A stretch of 22,084 bases of DNA, from contig JALWLW010000027.1 in assembly GCA_027081065.1 (NCBI GenBank), positions 1 to 22,084 of the forward strand, read 5' to 3'. Numbering within the stretch: position 1 is the first letter of the stretch; each line of letters begins with the position of its first letter. This DNA is from Campylobacteraceae bacterium. GTDB lineage: Bacteria; Campylobacterota; Campylobacteria; Campylobacterales; Sulfurovaceae. The position numbers and the translations under genes were made by a program. Below, piece by piece: positions 7,403 through 14,384 of the stretch. The notes under the pieces are model-generated. The model ran no database searches and was not told where the DNA came from. It saw only the letters and a program-made list of their open reading frames with translations.

Positions 7403-8680
7403 ATGGGACAAACCATTACTGAAAAAATTTTTTCTGAACATGCTGGGCATGATGTTAAAGCAGGAGAAATTGTTAGAGTTGACATTGACATGATTATTGG
7501 AAATGACATTACAACACCTATTTCTATCCGTGCATTTGAAGAGTCTGGAGCAGCTAAACTGGCAAGACCAGATAACTTTTGTATTGTAATGGACCACTAC
7601 ATTCCTGCAAAAGATATTGCATCAGCAAATCAAGCAAAAATTTCACGTGATTTTGCTTATAAACATGACATGAAATACTTTTTTGATGAAAAGGACATGG
7701 GAATAGAACATGCTTTACTTCCTGAAAAAGGCTTGGTTATTCCAGGGGACGTTATTATTGGAGCAGATAGCCATACTTGTACGCATGGAGCATTGGGTGC
7801 ATTTTCAACAGGGATGGGAAGTACAGATCTTTCTTTTGCTATGATTACAGGAGGAAATTGGTTTAAAGTTCCGGAGACGATTAAAGTAGAGCTCACAGGA
7901 AAACCAGGTGAACATATTTATGGTAAAGATATTATCTTAGAGCTTATTCGTATGATAGGGGTTGATGGTGCATTGTATAAAGCCATTGAGTTTACTGGTG
8001 ATACCATTGCTCATTTAAGTATGGCAGATAGATTCTCTATTTCAAATATGGTTATTGAAGCTGGAGCGAAAAATGGGATTTTTGCTGTTGATGAAGTAAC
8101 AACGAAATATTTAGATGAACGTGCAGCAATAAATGGTGGGCTTAGAGCTGAACCTAAGATTCACTACTCAGATGATGATGCAGAGTATTGTCAAGTTTTA
8201 AAGATAGATGTGGGAAATCTTTCCCCTGTAATTGCCTACCCATTTTTGCCAAGTAATGGTAAACCAATGGAACAAGCAGTAGCAGATAACTTAAAGATTG
8301 ACCAAGTAATGATTGGTTCTTGTACGAATGGACGAATTGAAGACCTTAGAGTAGCTGCAGAGATAGTTAAAGGTAAAAGAGTAGCAAGACATACACGTAT
8401 GATTGTTACTCCCGCAACGCAGAAGATTTTACTTCAAGCTCAAAAAGAGGGTTTGATGGAGACCCTTATAGAAGCTGGTGCTGTTGTCTCAAATCCAACT
8501 TGTGGAGCATGTTTGGGGGGTTACATGGGAATTTTAGGTGATGGTGAACGTTGTGTTGCTACAACGAACCGAAACTTTGTAGGTCGTATGGGGGCTAGAA
8601 CTTCTGAGATTTATTTAGCAAACTCTGCTGTGGCAGCTGCTTCTGCATTGGCTGGTTACTTGGTTGACCCTAGAGCATAA
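7403..8680 (+). CDS. leuC: 3-isopropylmalate dehydratase large subunit
   Basis: Isomerises 2-isopropylmalate to 3-isopropylmalate in leucine synthesis, as a heterodimer with LeuD; cytosolic [4Fe-4S] enzyme. The 425-residue length marks the shorter archaeal/LeuC2 type rather than the ~466-residue E. coli type. Visible motifs: ADSHTCTHGALGAFSTGMGS (121-140), cluster ligands Cys307 in MIGSCTNGR and Cys367/Cys370 in NPTCGACLGG, and TNRNFVGRMG (388-397). This group also includes homoaconitases, so a substrate other than isopropylmalate cannot be excluded from sequence alone. No leuD, leuA or leuB lies next to it, so the partner subunit must be encoded elsewhere. Confidence 0.93.
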   Translation: MGQTITEKIFSEHAGHDVKAGEIVRVDIDMIIGNDITTPISIRAFEESGAAKLARPDNFCIVMDHYIPAKDIASANQAKISRDFAYKHDMKYFFDEKDMGIEHALLPEKGLVIPGDVIIGADSHTCTHGALGAFSTGMGSTDLSFAMITGGNWFKVPETIKVELTGKPGEHIYGKDIILELIRMIGVDGALYKAIEFTGDTIAHLSMADRFSISNMVIEAGAKNGIFAVDEVTTKYLDERAAINGGLRAEPKIHYSDDDAEYCQVLKIDVGNLSPVIAYPFLPSNGKPMEQAVADNLKIDQVMIGSCTNGRIEDLRVAAEIVKGKRVARHTRMIVTPATQKILLQAQKEGLMETLIEAGAVVSNPTCGACLGGYMGILGDGERCVATTNRNFVGRMGARTSEIYLANSAVAAASALAGYLVDPRA

Positions 8681-8723
8681 TTATTTTACTTTTTTTGGTT
8701 AAAGTCTCTTCTCTTTAGCCATA

Positions 8724-8737
8724 TTGATATTTATCAA
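8724..8737 (+). promoter_or_regulatory. FNR/CRP-type operator (TTGAT-N4-ATCAA)
   Basis: A perfect TTGATATTTATCAA palindrome. Its centre (8730.5) is about 41.5 bases upstream of the start predicted from the haemerythrin -10 box at 8760-8765, the standard class II activator spacing. The match to the FNR consensus is exact; which family member binds is inferred. Confidence 0.7.
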
Positions 8738-8759
8738 GTTACTTTGTTATAAATCTTAA

Positions 8760-8765
8760 TATAAT
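8760..8765 (+). promoter_or_regulatory. -10 box of the haemerythrin gene
   Basis: TATAAT, predicting a start near 8772. AGGAG at 8781-8785 lies five bases ahead of the ATG at 8791. No -35 box is seen where the FNR-type site sits, as expected for an activator-dependent promoter. Confidence 0.6.
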
Positions 8766-8790
8766 TTCTAAAATTAATTTAGGAGTAAGT

Positions 8791-9192
8791 ATGTTATTTG
8801 AAAAAAAAGAAGTACAACAAGTTTCAAATGTAATGATGAATATGTTACATGAAGAAGAGATAGAGGTAGTAAATAATTTTCATGATGCTGTTATTGCTAA
8901 AGATGAAGCTAAGATAGATGATTTATTTAAGGTTTTGATGTATGATATTGAAGACCATTTTTCTACAGAAGAAGATATGATGGAAGAGAGTCAATTTTAT
9001 GCAGCAGCGATACATAAAGCAGAACATGACACCATGCGAAAGAAAGTTCAAGCGATTAAAGATGGTTGGGATGCGAATAAAGATGCTAAGGCCGTACAAA
9101 ACTTTTTAGAGGGTGACTTTAAGTCTTGGTTGGTATTACATGTTGCTAGATGGGACTCTGAGACAGCAATGCATCTTGGTGACTCTATATAG
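8791..9192 (+). CDS. Single-domain bacterial haemerythrin
   Basis: A 133-residue haemerythrin-fold protein that should bind O2 at a non-haem diiron centre. All seven expected ligands can be placed: His20, His56 and Glu60 (HFSTEEDMM), His75 and His79 (HKAEHD), His117 and Asp122 (HVARWD). There is no signal peptide or fused domain, so it is a soluble cytosolic protein. In Campylobacterota such proteins are linked to oxygen sensing, storage or protection of Fe-S enzymes; which applies here is not shown by the sequence. It stands alone between leuC and an exported-protein gene, with its own promoter and a perfect FNR-type box, so expression probably responds to oxygen or to a related signal. Confidence 0.93.
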   Translation: MLFEKKEVQQVSNVMMNMLHEEEIEVVNNFHDAVIAKDEAKIDDLFKVLMYDIEDHFSTEEDMMEESQFYAAAIHKAEHDTMRKKVQAIKDGWDANKDAKAVQNFLEGDFKSWLVLHVARWDSETAMHLGDSI

Positions 9193-9236
9193 TAGAAAAA
9201 GGCTATGAATTCACGATTAGTCGACAGTTCATATGT

Positions 9237-9242
9237 TATAAT
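9237..9242 (+). promoter_or_regulatory. -10 box of the SPOR-like protein gene
   Basis: TATAAT 24 bases before the ATG at 9266, with AGAGGA at 9254-9259 as ribosome binding site. The predicted leader is only about 17 bases. Confidence 0.5.
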
Positions 9243-9265
9243 CCTTTGAAAAAAGAGGAATAATA

Positions 9266-10225
9266 ATGATACGCTTTTTATTACTTATATCACTGGTAGT
9301 TAATTTTAGCTATGCTGGTTCAGAAAAATATTTTATTCAATTTGGAAGCTTTAAAGATTTAAAAGGTCTAGAACAACATATTGCAAAACTACCAAGTAAT
9401 TTACGCTCTCATGTCGTCATTGTACGCTCTAATGCTTGGTATATTCCTTTTGCTTACTATACAAGCAATAAAAATGCTTTAAAATCAAAACTCCCTGCTT
9501 ATAAACGTTATTTTAAGGATGCACGAATAGCACACTCTTCTTATATGCTTAGTCATCCTTTAGTTCGTAATTATGCTACAACCAAGAGAACACAAGCTGT
9601 ACCTAAACGTGTATACACACCTCCTGTTCCCTCCTATCGAAAGGTTATCCCAAGGTATCAAAATGTAGGGATTACAGAAGAAGATAATATCTTAGTAACA
9701 CAACCCTTGATTTCAAGACAAGAGATTCCTGTAACACAGAAGATCGTTACTCAAAAAGTAGTGATGAGACAAGTTGAAAAAGATGATGTTTTTTCTAATG
9801 TTAAACCTAAAAAATATAAACAATTTTCCAAAGAAATGTTGAGTGGTCATCACTATTATTTAGCATATAAAAAGACCAATAGTAACCCTAGTTTACTCAT
9901 TAAAGTGAGTTTTGGAAATCATCAAGTGACTTATAAAGCGATTATTGGTGATATGAAAATGACCAACGCGAATTATTTAGTAGAAGGAGGTAAATTGTAT
10001 ATGTTTGCAGATACATTTACTAGAAATGGTTCATTTTCTACTTTAGAAGAGCATCGAGACAATCATTTTTTAGTCGCATCTTGGAGTAAAGGTAAAAAAC
10101 TGAATACGCTTCGTTACTATTATAAAATGAATGATGCCAAAGCTTATTTAGATATGGATACTTCAGATGGTTTAGCAGAGATTCTTTCAGAGGGTGATTA
10201 TGATGACTTTTTTGTAGATGAATAG
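9266..10225 (+). CDS. Exported SPOR-like domain protein
   Basis: A 319-residue protein with an N-terminal signal peptide (cleavage likely after SYA, residue 17). Residues ~21-95 (YFIQFGSFKDLKGLEQHIAKL then AWYIPFAYY) match the SPOR pattern of alternating strands and helices, a fold that binds denuded peptidoglycan glycan strands. A Pro/Val/Thr-rich linker (~105-180) leads to a second domain (~190-300) that is rich in aromatic residues and beta strands (HHYYLAYKK, VTYKAIIG, LYMFADTF, LRYYYKM) and that I cannot assign. The C-terminus is acidic. Probably periplasmic or envelope-associated. The SPOR call rests on pattern only and could be wrong. Confidence 0.75.
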   Translation: MIRFLLLISLVVNFSYAGSEKYFIQFGSFKDLKGLEQHIAKLPSNLRSHVVIVRSNAWYIPFAYYTSNKNALKSKLPAYKRYFKDARIAHSSYMLSHPLVRNYATTKRTQAVPKRVYTPPVPSYRKVIPRYQNVGITEEDNILVTQPLISRQEIPVTQKIVTQKVVMRQVEKDDVFSNVKPKKYKQFSKEMLSGHHYYLAYKKTNSNPSLLIKVSFGNHQVTYKAIIGDMKMTNANYLVEGGKLYMFADTFTRNGSFSTLEEHRDNHFLVASWSKGKKLNTLRYYYKMNDAKAYLDMDTSDGLAEILSEGDYDDFFVDE

Positions 10226-10324
10226 TTTTTAATAAGATTTCTTTTTTTCTATTAAATTATATTTTTTTGTAAAATTAAAAGTGTTCTTTTTCATCATTAT
10301 TTAAAATATAAATATAAACTTTAC

Positions 10325-10356
10325 TATATTTAATAGTTATTATATTTAATACTTAT
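10325..10356 (+). repeat. Tandem 16-bp direct repeat directly upstream of a -10 box
   Basis: TATATTTAATAGTTAT (10325-10340) is followed without gap by TATATTTAATACTTAT (10341-10356), 15 of 16 identical, and then by TATAAT (10357-10362). The placement over the -20 to -45 region would suit a regulator that binds head-to-tail sites, though low-complexity AT sequence could give this by chance. Confidence 0.5.
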
Positions 10357-10362
10357 TATAAT
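10357..10362 (+). promoter_or_regulatory. -10 box of the 66-residue membrane protein gene
   Basis: TATAAT with predicted start near 10369; AAGGAAAAG (10378-10386) precedes the ATG at 10387. The short AT-rich leader has no clear hairpin. Confidence 0.45.
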
Positions 10363-10386
10363 TTAGTAATACAATTAAAGGAAAAG

Positions 10387-10587
10387 ATGATGGGAGAGCT
10401 AGTTTTGAAGATGATAATTTTATTATCTTTATTTAATATAACACTTTTTGGAAAATCGGTCTCAGAAGGTATTAATAGTGAAGTTGTAGAGATAACACTA
10501 GAGCCTTTTGGGGCTTTTGCAATGATTGTAACAGTCATATTGATTTCTTTGATAGGAGCATTTTATTTAAAAGATGATTTGTCTTAA
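10387..10587 (+). CDS. Small membrane protein, unknown function
   Basis: A 66-residue protein that I do not recognise. An N-terminal hydrophobic stretch (about 6-21, LVLKMIILLSLFNITLF) may be a signal peptide or anchor. A short acidic region (SEGINSEVVEITLEPFG) follows, then a second hydrophobic segment (about 44-61, FAMIVTVILISLIGAFYL) and an acidic end (KDDLS). This suggests an inner-membrane protein with one or two spans. A good ribosome binding site (AAGGA, 10378-10382), a TATAAT box and typical codon use support it as real despite its size. An in-frame second ATG at 10390 is an equally possible start. It converges with the sdh operon, with only 21 bases between the two stop codons. Confidence 0.65.
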   Translation: MMGELVLKMIILLSLFNITLFGKSVSEGINSEVVEITLEPFGAFAMIVTVILISLIGAFYLKDDLS

Positions 10588-10608
10588 ATATTATATTTTT
10601 TAACATTG

Positions 10609-11196
10609 TTAAAATGCTAAAACCTCTTCAAGGCTTTTGTAGCCTTGAACACAAAACATATGTCCATCTTCATCTATTTTAACCACAGAGGGAAAAGCAT
10701 TTGCTCCCATTGATCTTGCTTTAGAAAAATCATGTTGCATTAACATCTCAGCTCTTTCACTCTCATAAAATGCTAAAAACTTCTCTTTCTCTTCGACATA
10801 ATTTAACAGTACTTCTAAAGTAGTAGTATCTTCACCTTTAACATAAAAACCCTCTTGTATTTTTTCTAAATACTCAAATGAAGCATCTTCACCCCAAAGT
10901 TCACGAACGCTTACAATGGCTTTACAAGCAGGGTAGGTGTCGTAGTCAAAACTCTCTTTGTTTAAAAGTGAGAAATTAAAAGTCTGTTTTGTCTGTTGTG
11001 CTACAGCATTCCAATTTTGAGCCAAATAGGCTTTACTCTCTTGTGTCCAAGCCATTTGCCCTTTGGTTCGTAGCCCACCGACTACCAAGGAAAAAGCATA
11101 CTTCTCTGAATGCTTTTCTCTTAGCGCTTTAATGACAGGGTGAAACCCCCAGCACCATGAACACATGGGGTCTATGATGAAGATGAGTTGAGCCAT
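10609..11196 (-). CDS. Cytosolic DsbA-family (FrnE-like) thiol oxidoreductase
   Basis: A 195-residue DsbA-type thioredoxin-fold protein with an inserted helical domain. The redox motif is Cys12-Ser-Trp-Cys15 in DPMCSWCWGFHP, a form typical of the FrnE/2-hydroxychromene-isomerase-like branch rather than of periplasmic DsbA. The cis-Pro loop is AFPSVV (about residues 165-170). There is no signal peptide, so it should act in the cytosol as a disulfide reductase, isomerase or S-transferase; the substrate is unknown. Its ATG follows the sdhB stop directly (TAAATG), so it is co-expressed with the fumarate reductase/succinate dehydrogenase subunits, and a role in protecting or assembling their cysteine-rich centres is possible but unproven. 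Confidence 0.88.
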   Translation of the reverse strand: MAQLIFIIDPMCSWCWGFHPVIKALREKHSEKYAFSLVVGGLRTKGQMAWTQESKAYLAQNWNAVAQQTKQTFNFSLLNKESFDYDTYPACKAIVSVRELWGEDASFEYLEKIQEGFYVKGEDTTTLEVLLNYVEEKEKFLAFYESERAEMLMQHDFSKARSMGANAFPSVVKIDEDGHMFCVQGYKSLEEVLAF

Positions 11197-11880
11197 TTAA
11201 AACCCACCACCAAAGTCCATAGCTTGAAAATTAGGGTCATTATAGCCCAATTGTGCAGCTTTTCCACGTAACATATTAATGTCCATTTTAGGGTCAATGC
11301 CTTGTGGGCATACGGCTGTACACTCTCCACATAGGGTACAGTCCCAAATTCCATTGCTTTGTACATTGGCAATGGTTGTGGCAATGTCTGCTTCTCTAGC
11401 ATCTGAAGTATAACGGTGAGCACGGGTTAGGGCAAAAGGACCAATGAAGTTTGGGTTTACCTCTAGTACAGGACAAGCAGAGTAGCATGAGTCACAGAGT
11501 ATGCAGTCGGTTTGTTTTTCTGTAAGGGCAACATTGTCTTGGCTTATGGCTACTTCTTGTGAGGCTTGTAGCCATGCTGTTGACTGCTTTAGTGTCTCTC
11601 TAGCTTTTTGTTTGTTTACTTTTAAGTCGCGTTGTATTTCATGGTAGTTCAGGGGTTCTACAAGGTCTCTATCTTGAACTTTGTAAGAACACGCTAGAAC
11701 TTCTTTTCCATTAACACGAATGGCACAAGTTCCACAAACACCTGAACGACAATTTGAGCTGAAGGTTAGGCTGTTGTCGGTGTTGTTTTTGATATGGTAG
11801 AGGGCTTTTAAAAGCGTAGAATTTTCATTCGGGATTTCAAAGTCTTCTATGTTATCTTGACGATTAATTTTTATTTGCAT
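11197..11880 (-). CDS. sdhB: Succinate dehydrogenase/fumarate reductase iron-sulfur subunit (type E-like)
   Basis: The electron-transfer subunit that links the flavoprotein to the membrane or to quinone-reacting partners. In 227 residues it has a [2Fe-2S] site (Cys44, Cys49, Cys52, Cys64; CRSGVCGTC) and two complete C-x2-C-x2-C-x3-CP motifs (Cys126/129/132/136 and Cys181/184/187/191; CTLCGECTAVCP). Classical SdhB/FrdB lack the equivalent of Cys184 and carry a [3Fe-4S] cluster there; the extra Cys is the mark of type E enzymes, which have a second [4Fe-4S] instead. Type E includes the methylmenaquinol:fumarate reductases (MfrB/SdhB) of Wolinella and Campylobacter. One base separates it from sdhA. 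Direction of catalysis cannot be read from sequence. Confidence 0.93.
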   Translation of the reverse strand: MQIKINRQDNIEDFEIPNENSTLLKALYHIKNNTDNSLTFSSNCRSGVCGTCAIRVNGKEVLACSYKVQDRDLVEPLNYHEIQRDLKVNKQKARETLKQSTAWLQASQEVAISQDNVALTEKQTDCILCDSCYSACPVLEVNPNFIGPFALTRAHRYTSDAREADIATTIANVQSNGIWDCTLCGECTAVCPQGIDPKMDINMLRGKAAQLGYNDPNFQAMDFGGGF

Positions 11881-11881
11881 C

Positions 11882-13492
11882 TTAATCTACCACCTTTTCT
11901 AGTTTATTTTGTAGCACATTCTCTTCTACCCAGTAGAGTGAATGGGCTTTGTAGAGCTTGTCATCTTTTTGGGGAAATGCAGTTTTAAAGTGAGCTCCAC
12001 GGCTTTCATCTCGTACCAATGCTGCATCTAGCACAACTTCGCCTATCTCTAACATATTTTGAAACTGTAAAAAATCTACTAAGTTTGTGTTGTTCTCTCT
12101 GTTTTTGTCACCAATTCCCATGTTGTCTAAGTCTGCTTTTATGACCCTAAGTTCATTGAGTAGGTTGTTTAGTTCGGTGTTGTCTCTTACTATTCCTGCA
12201 TATTTGTAGAACTTTTCACCTAAGTCATCTTGAATGGTGTAGAAATTCTCTTCCCATGGGTACTCTTCAAAAAGACCTTCTATATACTCTTGGTCTTTTT
12301 TAAGTTGCGTGTCACTAGTTTTGGTGTGATGGCAATCACCCCCTACGGCATTGATTCCTGCTTTTCTTCCTAAGCTTACAATTTCTAAGAGAGAGTTTCC
12401 ACCCAATCTGTTTGCTCCATGAACTTTAGCATTTGAGCATTCACCAATGGCGTAGCAGTTTTTTAAGCCTGTAACTTCTAATTTTTCATTAACATCAATT
12501 CCACCCATGCTATAGTGTGCTACAGGTTTAATGGGTACAAGCTCTTTTACTGGGTCTACATCTTCATGAAGTTTGCAAAGTTGCACCTCTTGAGGCATGA
12601 GTTTATGTAGTTTTTCCTCACCTAAATGACGTAAATCTAAAAATACCTCTTCACCTTTGCTCATTTGAGATGCAATGGCACGAGCAACAACATCACGTGG
12701 TAGAAGTTCATCTACAAAACGCTCCTCTTTGGAGTTGACTAGGTAGCCACCTTCTCCTCTAGCACTCTCACTTATGAGCGTAGAAGAGCCTCTGAGTGCT
12801 GTTGGGTGAAACTGTACAAACTCCATGTCACTTAGGCTTCCTCCAGCTCGTAGAACGGCTGCTATGCCATCTCCAGTTGCTCCCTCGCTATTGGTTGTGA
12901 AGTTTTTGTAAAGGCTAGCATACCCACCTGTAGCGATGATGGTACTTTTTGCGTGTATAGCTTCTACTTCACCTGTGACAATATTTAAAAAAGTTGCCCC
13001 AAGTACGGTTTTGTTTTCTACAATTAGATTGAGTAAAAAGTACTCTTCTCTCATCTCTATGTTTTCTTTTAAACACGTGTCATAAAGGGTGTGTAAGATT
13101 TTGAGTCCTGTGTAGTCTTGAGCGTAACAAGCACGTTTACTAGAAGCTCCCCCCATTTGACGTTGGGCTACTTGACTTTTGTCTGTTCTGTCAAAGGGAA
13201 CACCTAAGGCATCTAACCATGAAATGCTTTTAGGAGCGTCTTCACAGAGTTCTTTAACCATGTTGGCATTGCAAAGTGAATGAGCCGACTTTATGGTGTC
13301 GTCTATATGTGCTTGAATGGAGTCAGGGCTTACATTGCCAAGAGCAGCATTCATGCCACCTTGTGCCATGCTTGTTTGTGAAGCTGTGGGGTAAGATTTT
13401 CCAACCACTAAAACAGTTGAGCCTTTTTGTTTGGCTGAGAGGGCAGCTGAGAGTCCTGCACCACCTGAACCGATGATAAGTATATCTAACAT
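11882..13492 (-). CDS. sdhA: Succinate dehydrogenase/fumarate reductase flavoprotein subunit
   Basis: The 536-residue catalytic flavoprotein for fumarate/succinate interconversion. It has the N-terminal FAD Rossmann motif GSGGAGLSAAL (8-18). Substrate-site residues are all in place: His229 (FVQFHPTA), Glu242 and Arg245 (SESARGEGG), proton-shuttle Arg266 (LPRDVVARA), His326 (KPVAHYSMGG) and Arg362 (GANRLGGNSLLE). In the FAD-attachment segment the usual S-H-T is S-Gln39-T (ASQTSMAQGG), so covalent FAD through that His is not possible. There is no twin-arginine leader, unlike periplasmic MfrA, so it should be cytoplasmic. The ATG is backed by TAGGAA a few bases upstream. L-aspartate oxidase is related, but the adjacent sdhB excludes it. 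No membrane-anchor gene is next to the pair. Confidence 0.93.
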   Translation of the reverse strand: MLDILIIGSGGAGLSAALSAKQKGSTVLVVGKSYPTASQTSMAQGGMNAALGNVSPDSIQAHIDDTIKSAHSLCNANMVKELCEDAPKSISWLDALGVPFDRTDKSQVAQRQMGGASSKRACYAQDYTGLKILHTLYDTCLKENIEMREEYFLLNLIVENKTVLGATFLNIVTGEVEAIHAKSTIIATGGYASLYKNFTTNSEGATGDGIAAVLRAGGSLSDMEFVQFHPTALRGSSTLISESARGEGGYLVNSKEERFVDELLPRDVVARAIASQMSKGEEVFLDLRHLGEEKLHKLMPQEVQLCKLHEDVDPVKELVPIKPVAHYSMGGIDVNEKLEVTGLKNCYAIGECSNAKVHGANRLGGNSLLEIVSLGRKAGINAVGGDCHHTKTSDTQLKKDQEYIEGLFEEYPWEENFYTIQDDLGEKFYKYAGIVRDNTELNNLLNELRVIKADLDNMGIGDKNRENNTNLVDFLQFQNMLEIGEVVLDAALVRDESRGAHFKTAFPQKDDKLYKAHSLYWVEENVLQNKLEKVVD

Positions 13493-13571
13493 GAATATTC
13501 CTAATCTATAATAATAGAAGTAAAATATCTTATAAAAGCTTTGATTTTGGTTGTTTGGCTCTTTTGAGGGA

Positions 13572-13648
13572 TGAGATGTTCAAGCTTTAATCAAAAAAGG
13601 AGGGAGGGATGAAAAAAAATTGTTTACTACTGTAACTTGAACATCTCA
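13572..13648. repeat. 13-bp perfect inverted repeat flanking a 51-base segment
   Basis: TGAGATGTTCAAG (13572-13584) and CTTGAACATCTCA (13636-13648) are exact reverse complements. The loop contains AAGGAGG and an eight-codon ORF on the plus strand. Each arm also contains a TTGA-N5-TCA(A) half-palindrome, close to but one base shorter than an FNR-type site. It could be a structured RNA, a regulator site pair 64 bases apart, or a relic of a small mobile element. Confidence 0.7.
13609..13635 (+). CDS. Possible micro-ORF (8 codons) with ideal ribosome binding site
   Basis: ATG is followed by seven codons and TAA, giving MKKNCLLL. AAGGAGG at 13597-13603 sits five bases before the ATG, the best Shine-Dalgarno in the window. 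The peptide looks like the start of a lipoprotein signal sequence. It could be a leader peptide, a degraded gene start, or chance; nothing in the window lies downstream on this strand. Confidence 0.3.
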   Translation: MKKNCLLL

Positions 13649-13844
13649 ACAGGAATATAAATATTTAATTATTTTATAGGGAATTTCTTTTTAAAGATAT
13701 ATCCTGTTAAGAAAAGTATAACATATAAATTTTAAATAAAAAGTATATTTATATAAAAAATTTAAGTTTTATTTAATTTTAAAGCATTATAACATAGAAT
13801 AAATTATATATTATTGTATTTTAAACTATTTGTATGATATTTAG

Positions 13845-14384
13845 TTAAGAAAGTGCTTTAATCTTAAATGAACGTCGGTGTAAGTCACAATAACCATGTT
13901 TCTTAATTGCTTCTACATGTGCTTTTGTACCATAGCCTTTATGTTTTTCAAATCCATAAAGAGGGTATGATTTAGCTGCATTGACAATGGCTCTGTCATG
14001 GGTGACTTTGGCTAAGATACTCGCAGCCGAAACTTCAGCGACTTTAGTATCAGCTTTAACCATGGTTGAGATTCCTAGGACACCAAAAGTTTGGTTGCCA
14101 TCAAAAAGGTAAACTTCTGCTTGTAAGTTTTGCATAATCTCTTCTAAGCCTTTAGCTAAACAAATACTTAGACCTAAGGTGTCTATCTGTTTTGGAGAGA
14201 AAGAGATAATGTGATGTTGGGTATTTTGAATGATTTCTTCATAAAGAAGTTCCCGTTTTTTTTCACTTAGGATTTTTGAGTCCATTAATCCTTCAATGTT
14301 GTGGGTTAAAATAACACCAGCCATGACTAAGTCTCCAGCAAGAGGACCTCTTCCTGCTTCGTCTATGCCACAGAGTTTATGCAT
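13845..14384 (-). CDS. rnhB: Ribonuclease HII
   Basis: Cleaves the RNA strand of RNA-DNA hybrids and removes single ribonucleotides from DNA. The 179-residue protein is slightly shorter than the usual ~190-210. The active-site start CGIDEAGRGPLAG gives Asp8 and Glu9; DSKILSEKKRE, the internal Asp in YLFDGNQ and the final Asp in VTHDRAI complete the four-carboxylate site. SAASILAKV is the usual conserved helix. It overlaps the 3' end of recQ by eight bases, so both are made from the lgt-recQ-rnhB transcript, joining two DNA-maintenance genes. Confidence 0.95.
   Translation of the reverse strand: MHKLCGIDEAGRGPLAGDLVMAGVILTHNIEGLMDSKILSEKKRELLYEEIIQNTQHHIISFSPKQIDTLGLSICLAKGLEEIMQNLQAEVYLFDGNQTFGVLGISTMVKADTKVAEVSAASILAKVTHDRAIVNAAKSYPLYGFEKHKGYGTKAHVEAIKKHGYCDLHRRSFKIKALS

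Larger units (their letters stand above)
13493..13844. other. 352-base intergenic region between rnhB and sdhA
   Basis: Both flanking genes read leftward. The part next to sdhA (13493-13560) should hold its promoter and ribosome binding site; a plus-strand TATAAT is also present at 13507-13512. The middle holds a 13-bp inverted repeat enclosing an eight-codon ORF (13572-13648). A second inverted repeat follows (AACAGGA 13648-13654, TCCTGTT 13702-13708). The rest, about 13710-13844, is extremely AT-rich and shows nothing I can name. Confidence 0.6.

Noticed and set aside
8515..8520. Run of six G inside leuC, as a phase-variation tract
   Set aside because: It encodes the conserved CLGGY of the Fe-S region and is shorter than the G8 or longer tracts that vary in Campylobacterota.
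8699..8722. GGTTAAAG/CTTTAGCC hairpin after leuC as a terminator
   Set aside because: The stem needs a G-U pair and the T run lies before it, not after, on the plus strand; the minus strand also lacks a U-tract.
10588..10608. Bidirectional terminator between the 66-residue membrane protein gene and the DsbA-like gene
   Set aside because: The only symmetry is TAACATTGTTA with a one-base centre and no suitable T tract; too weak to call.
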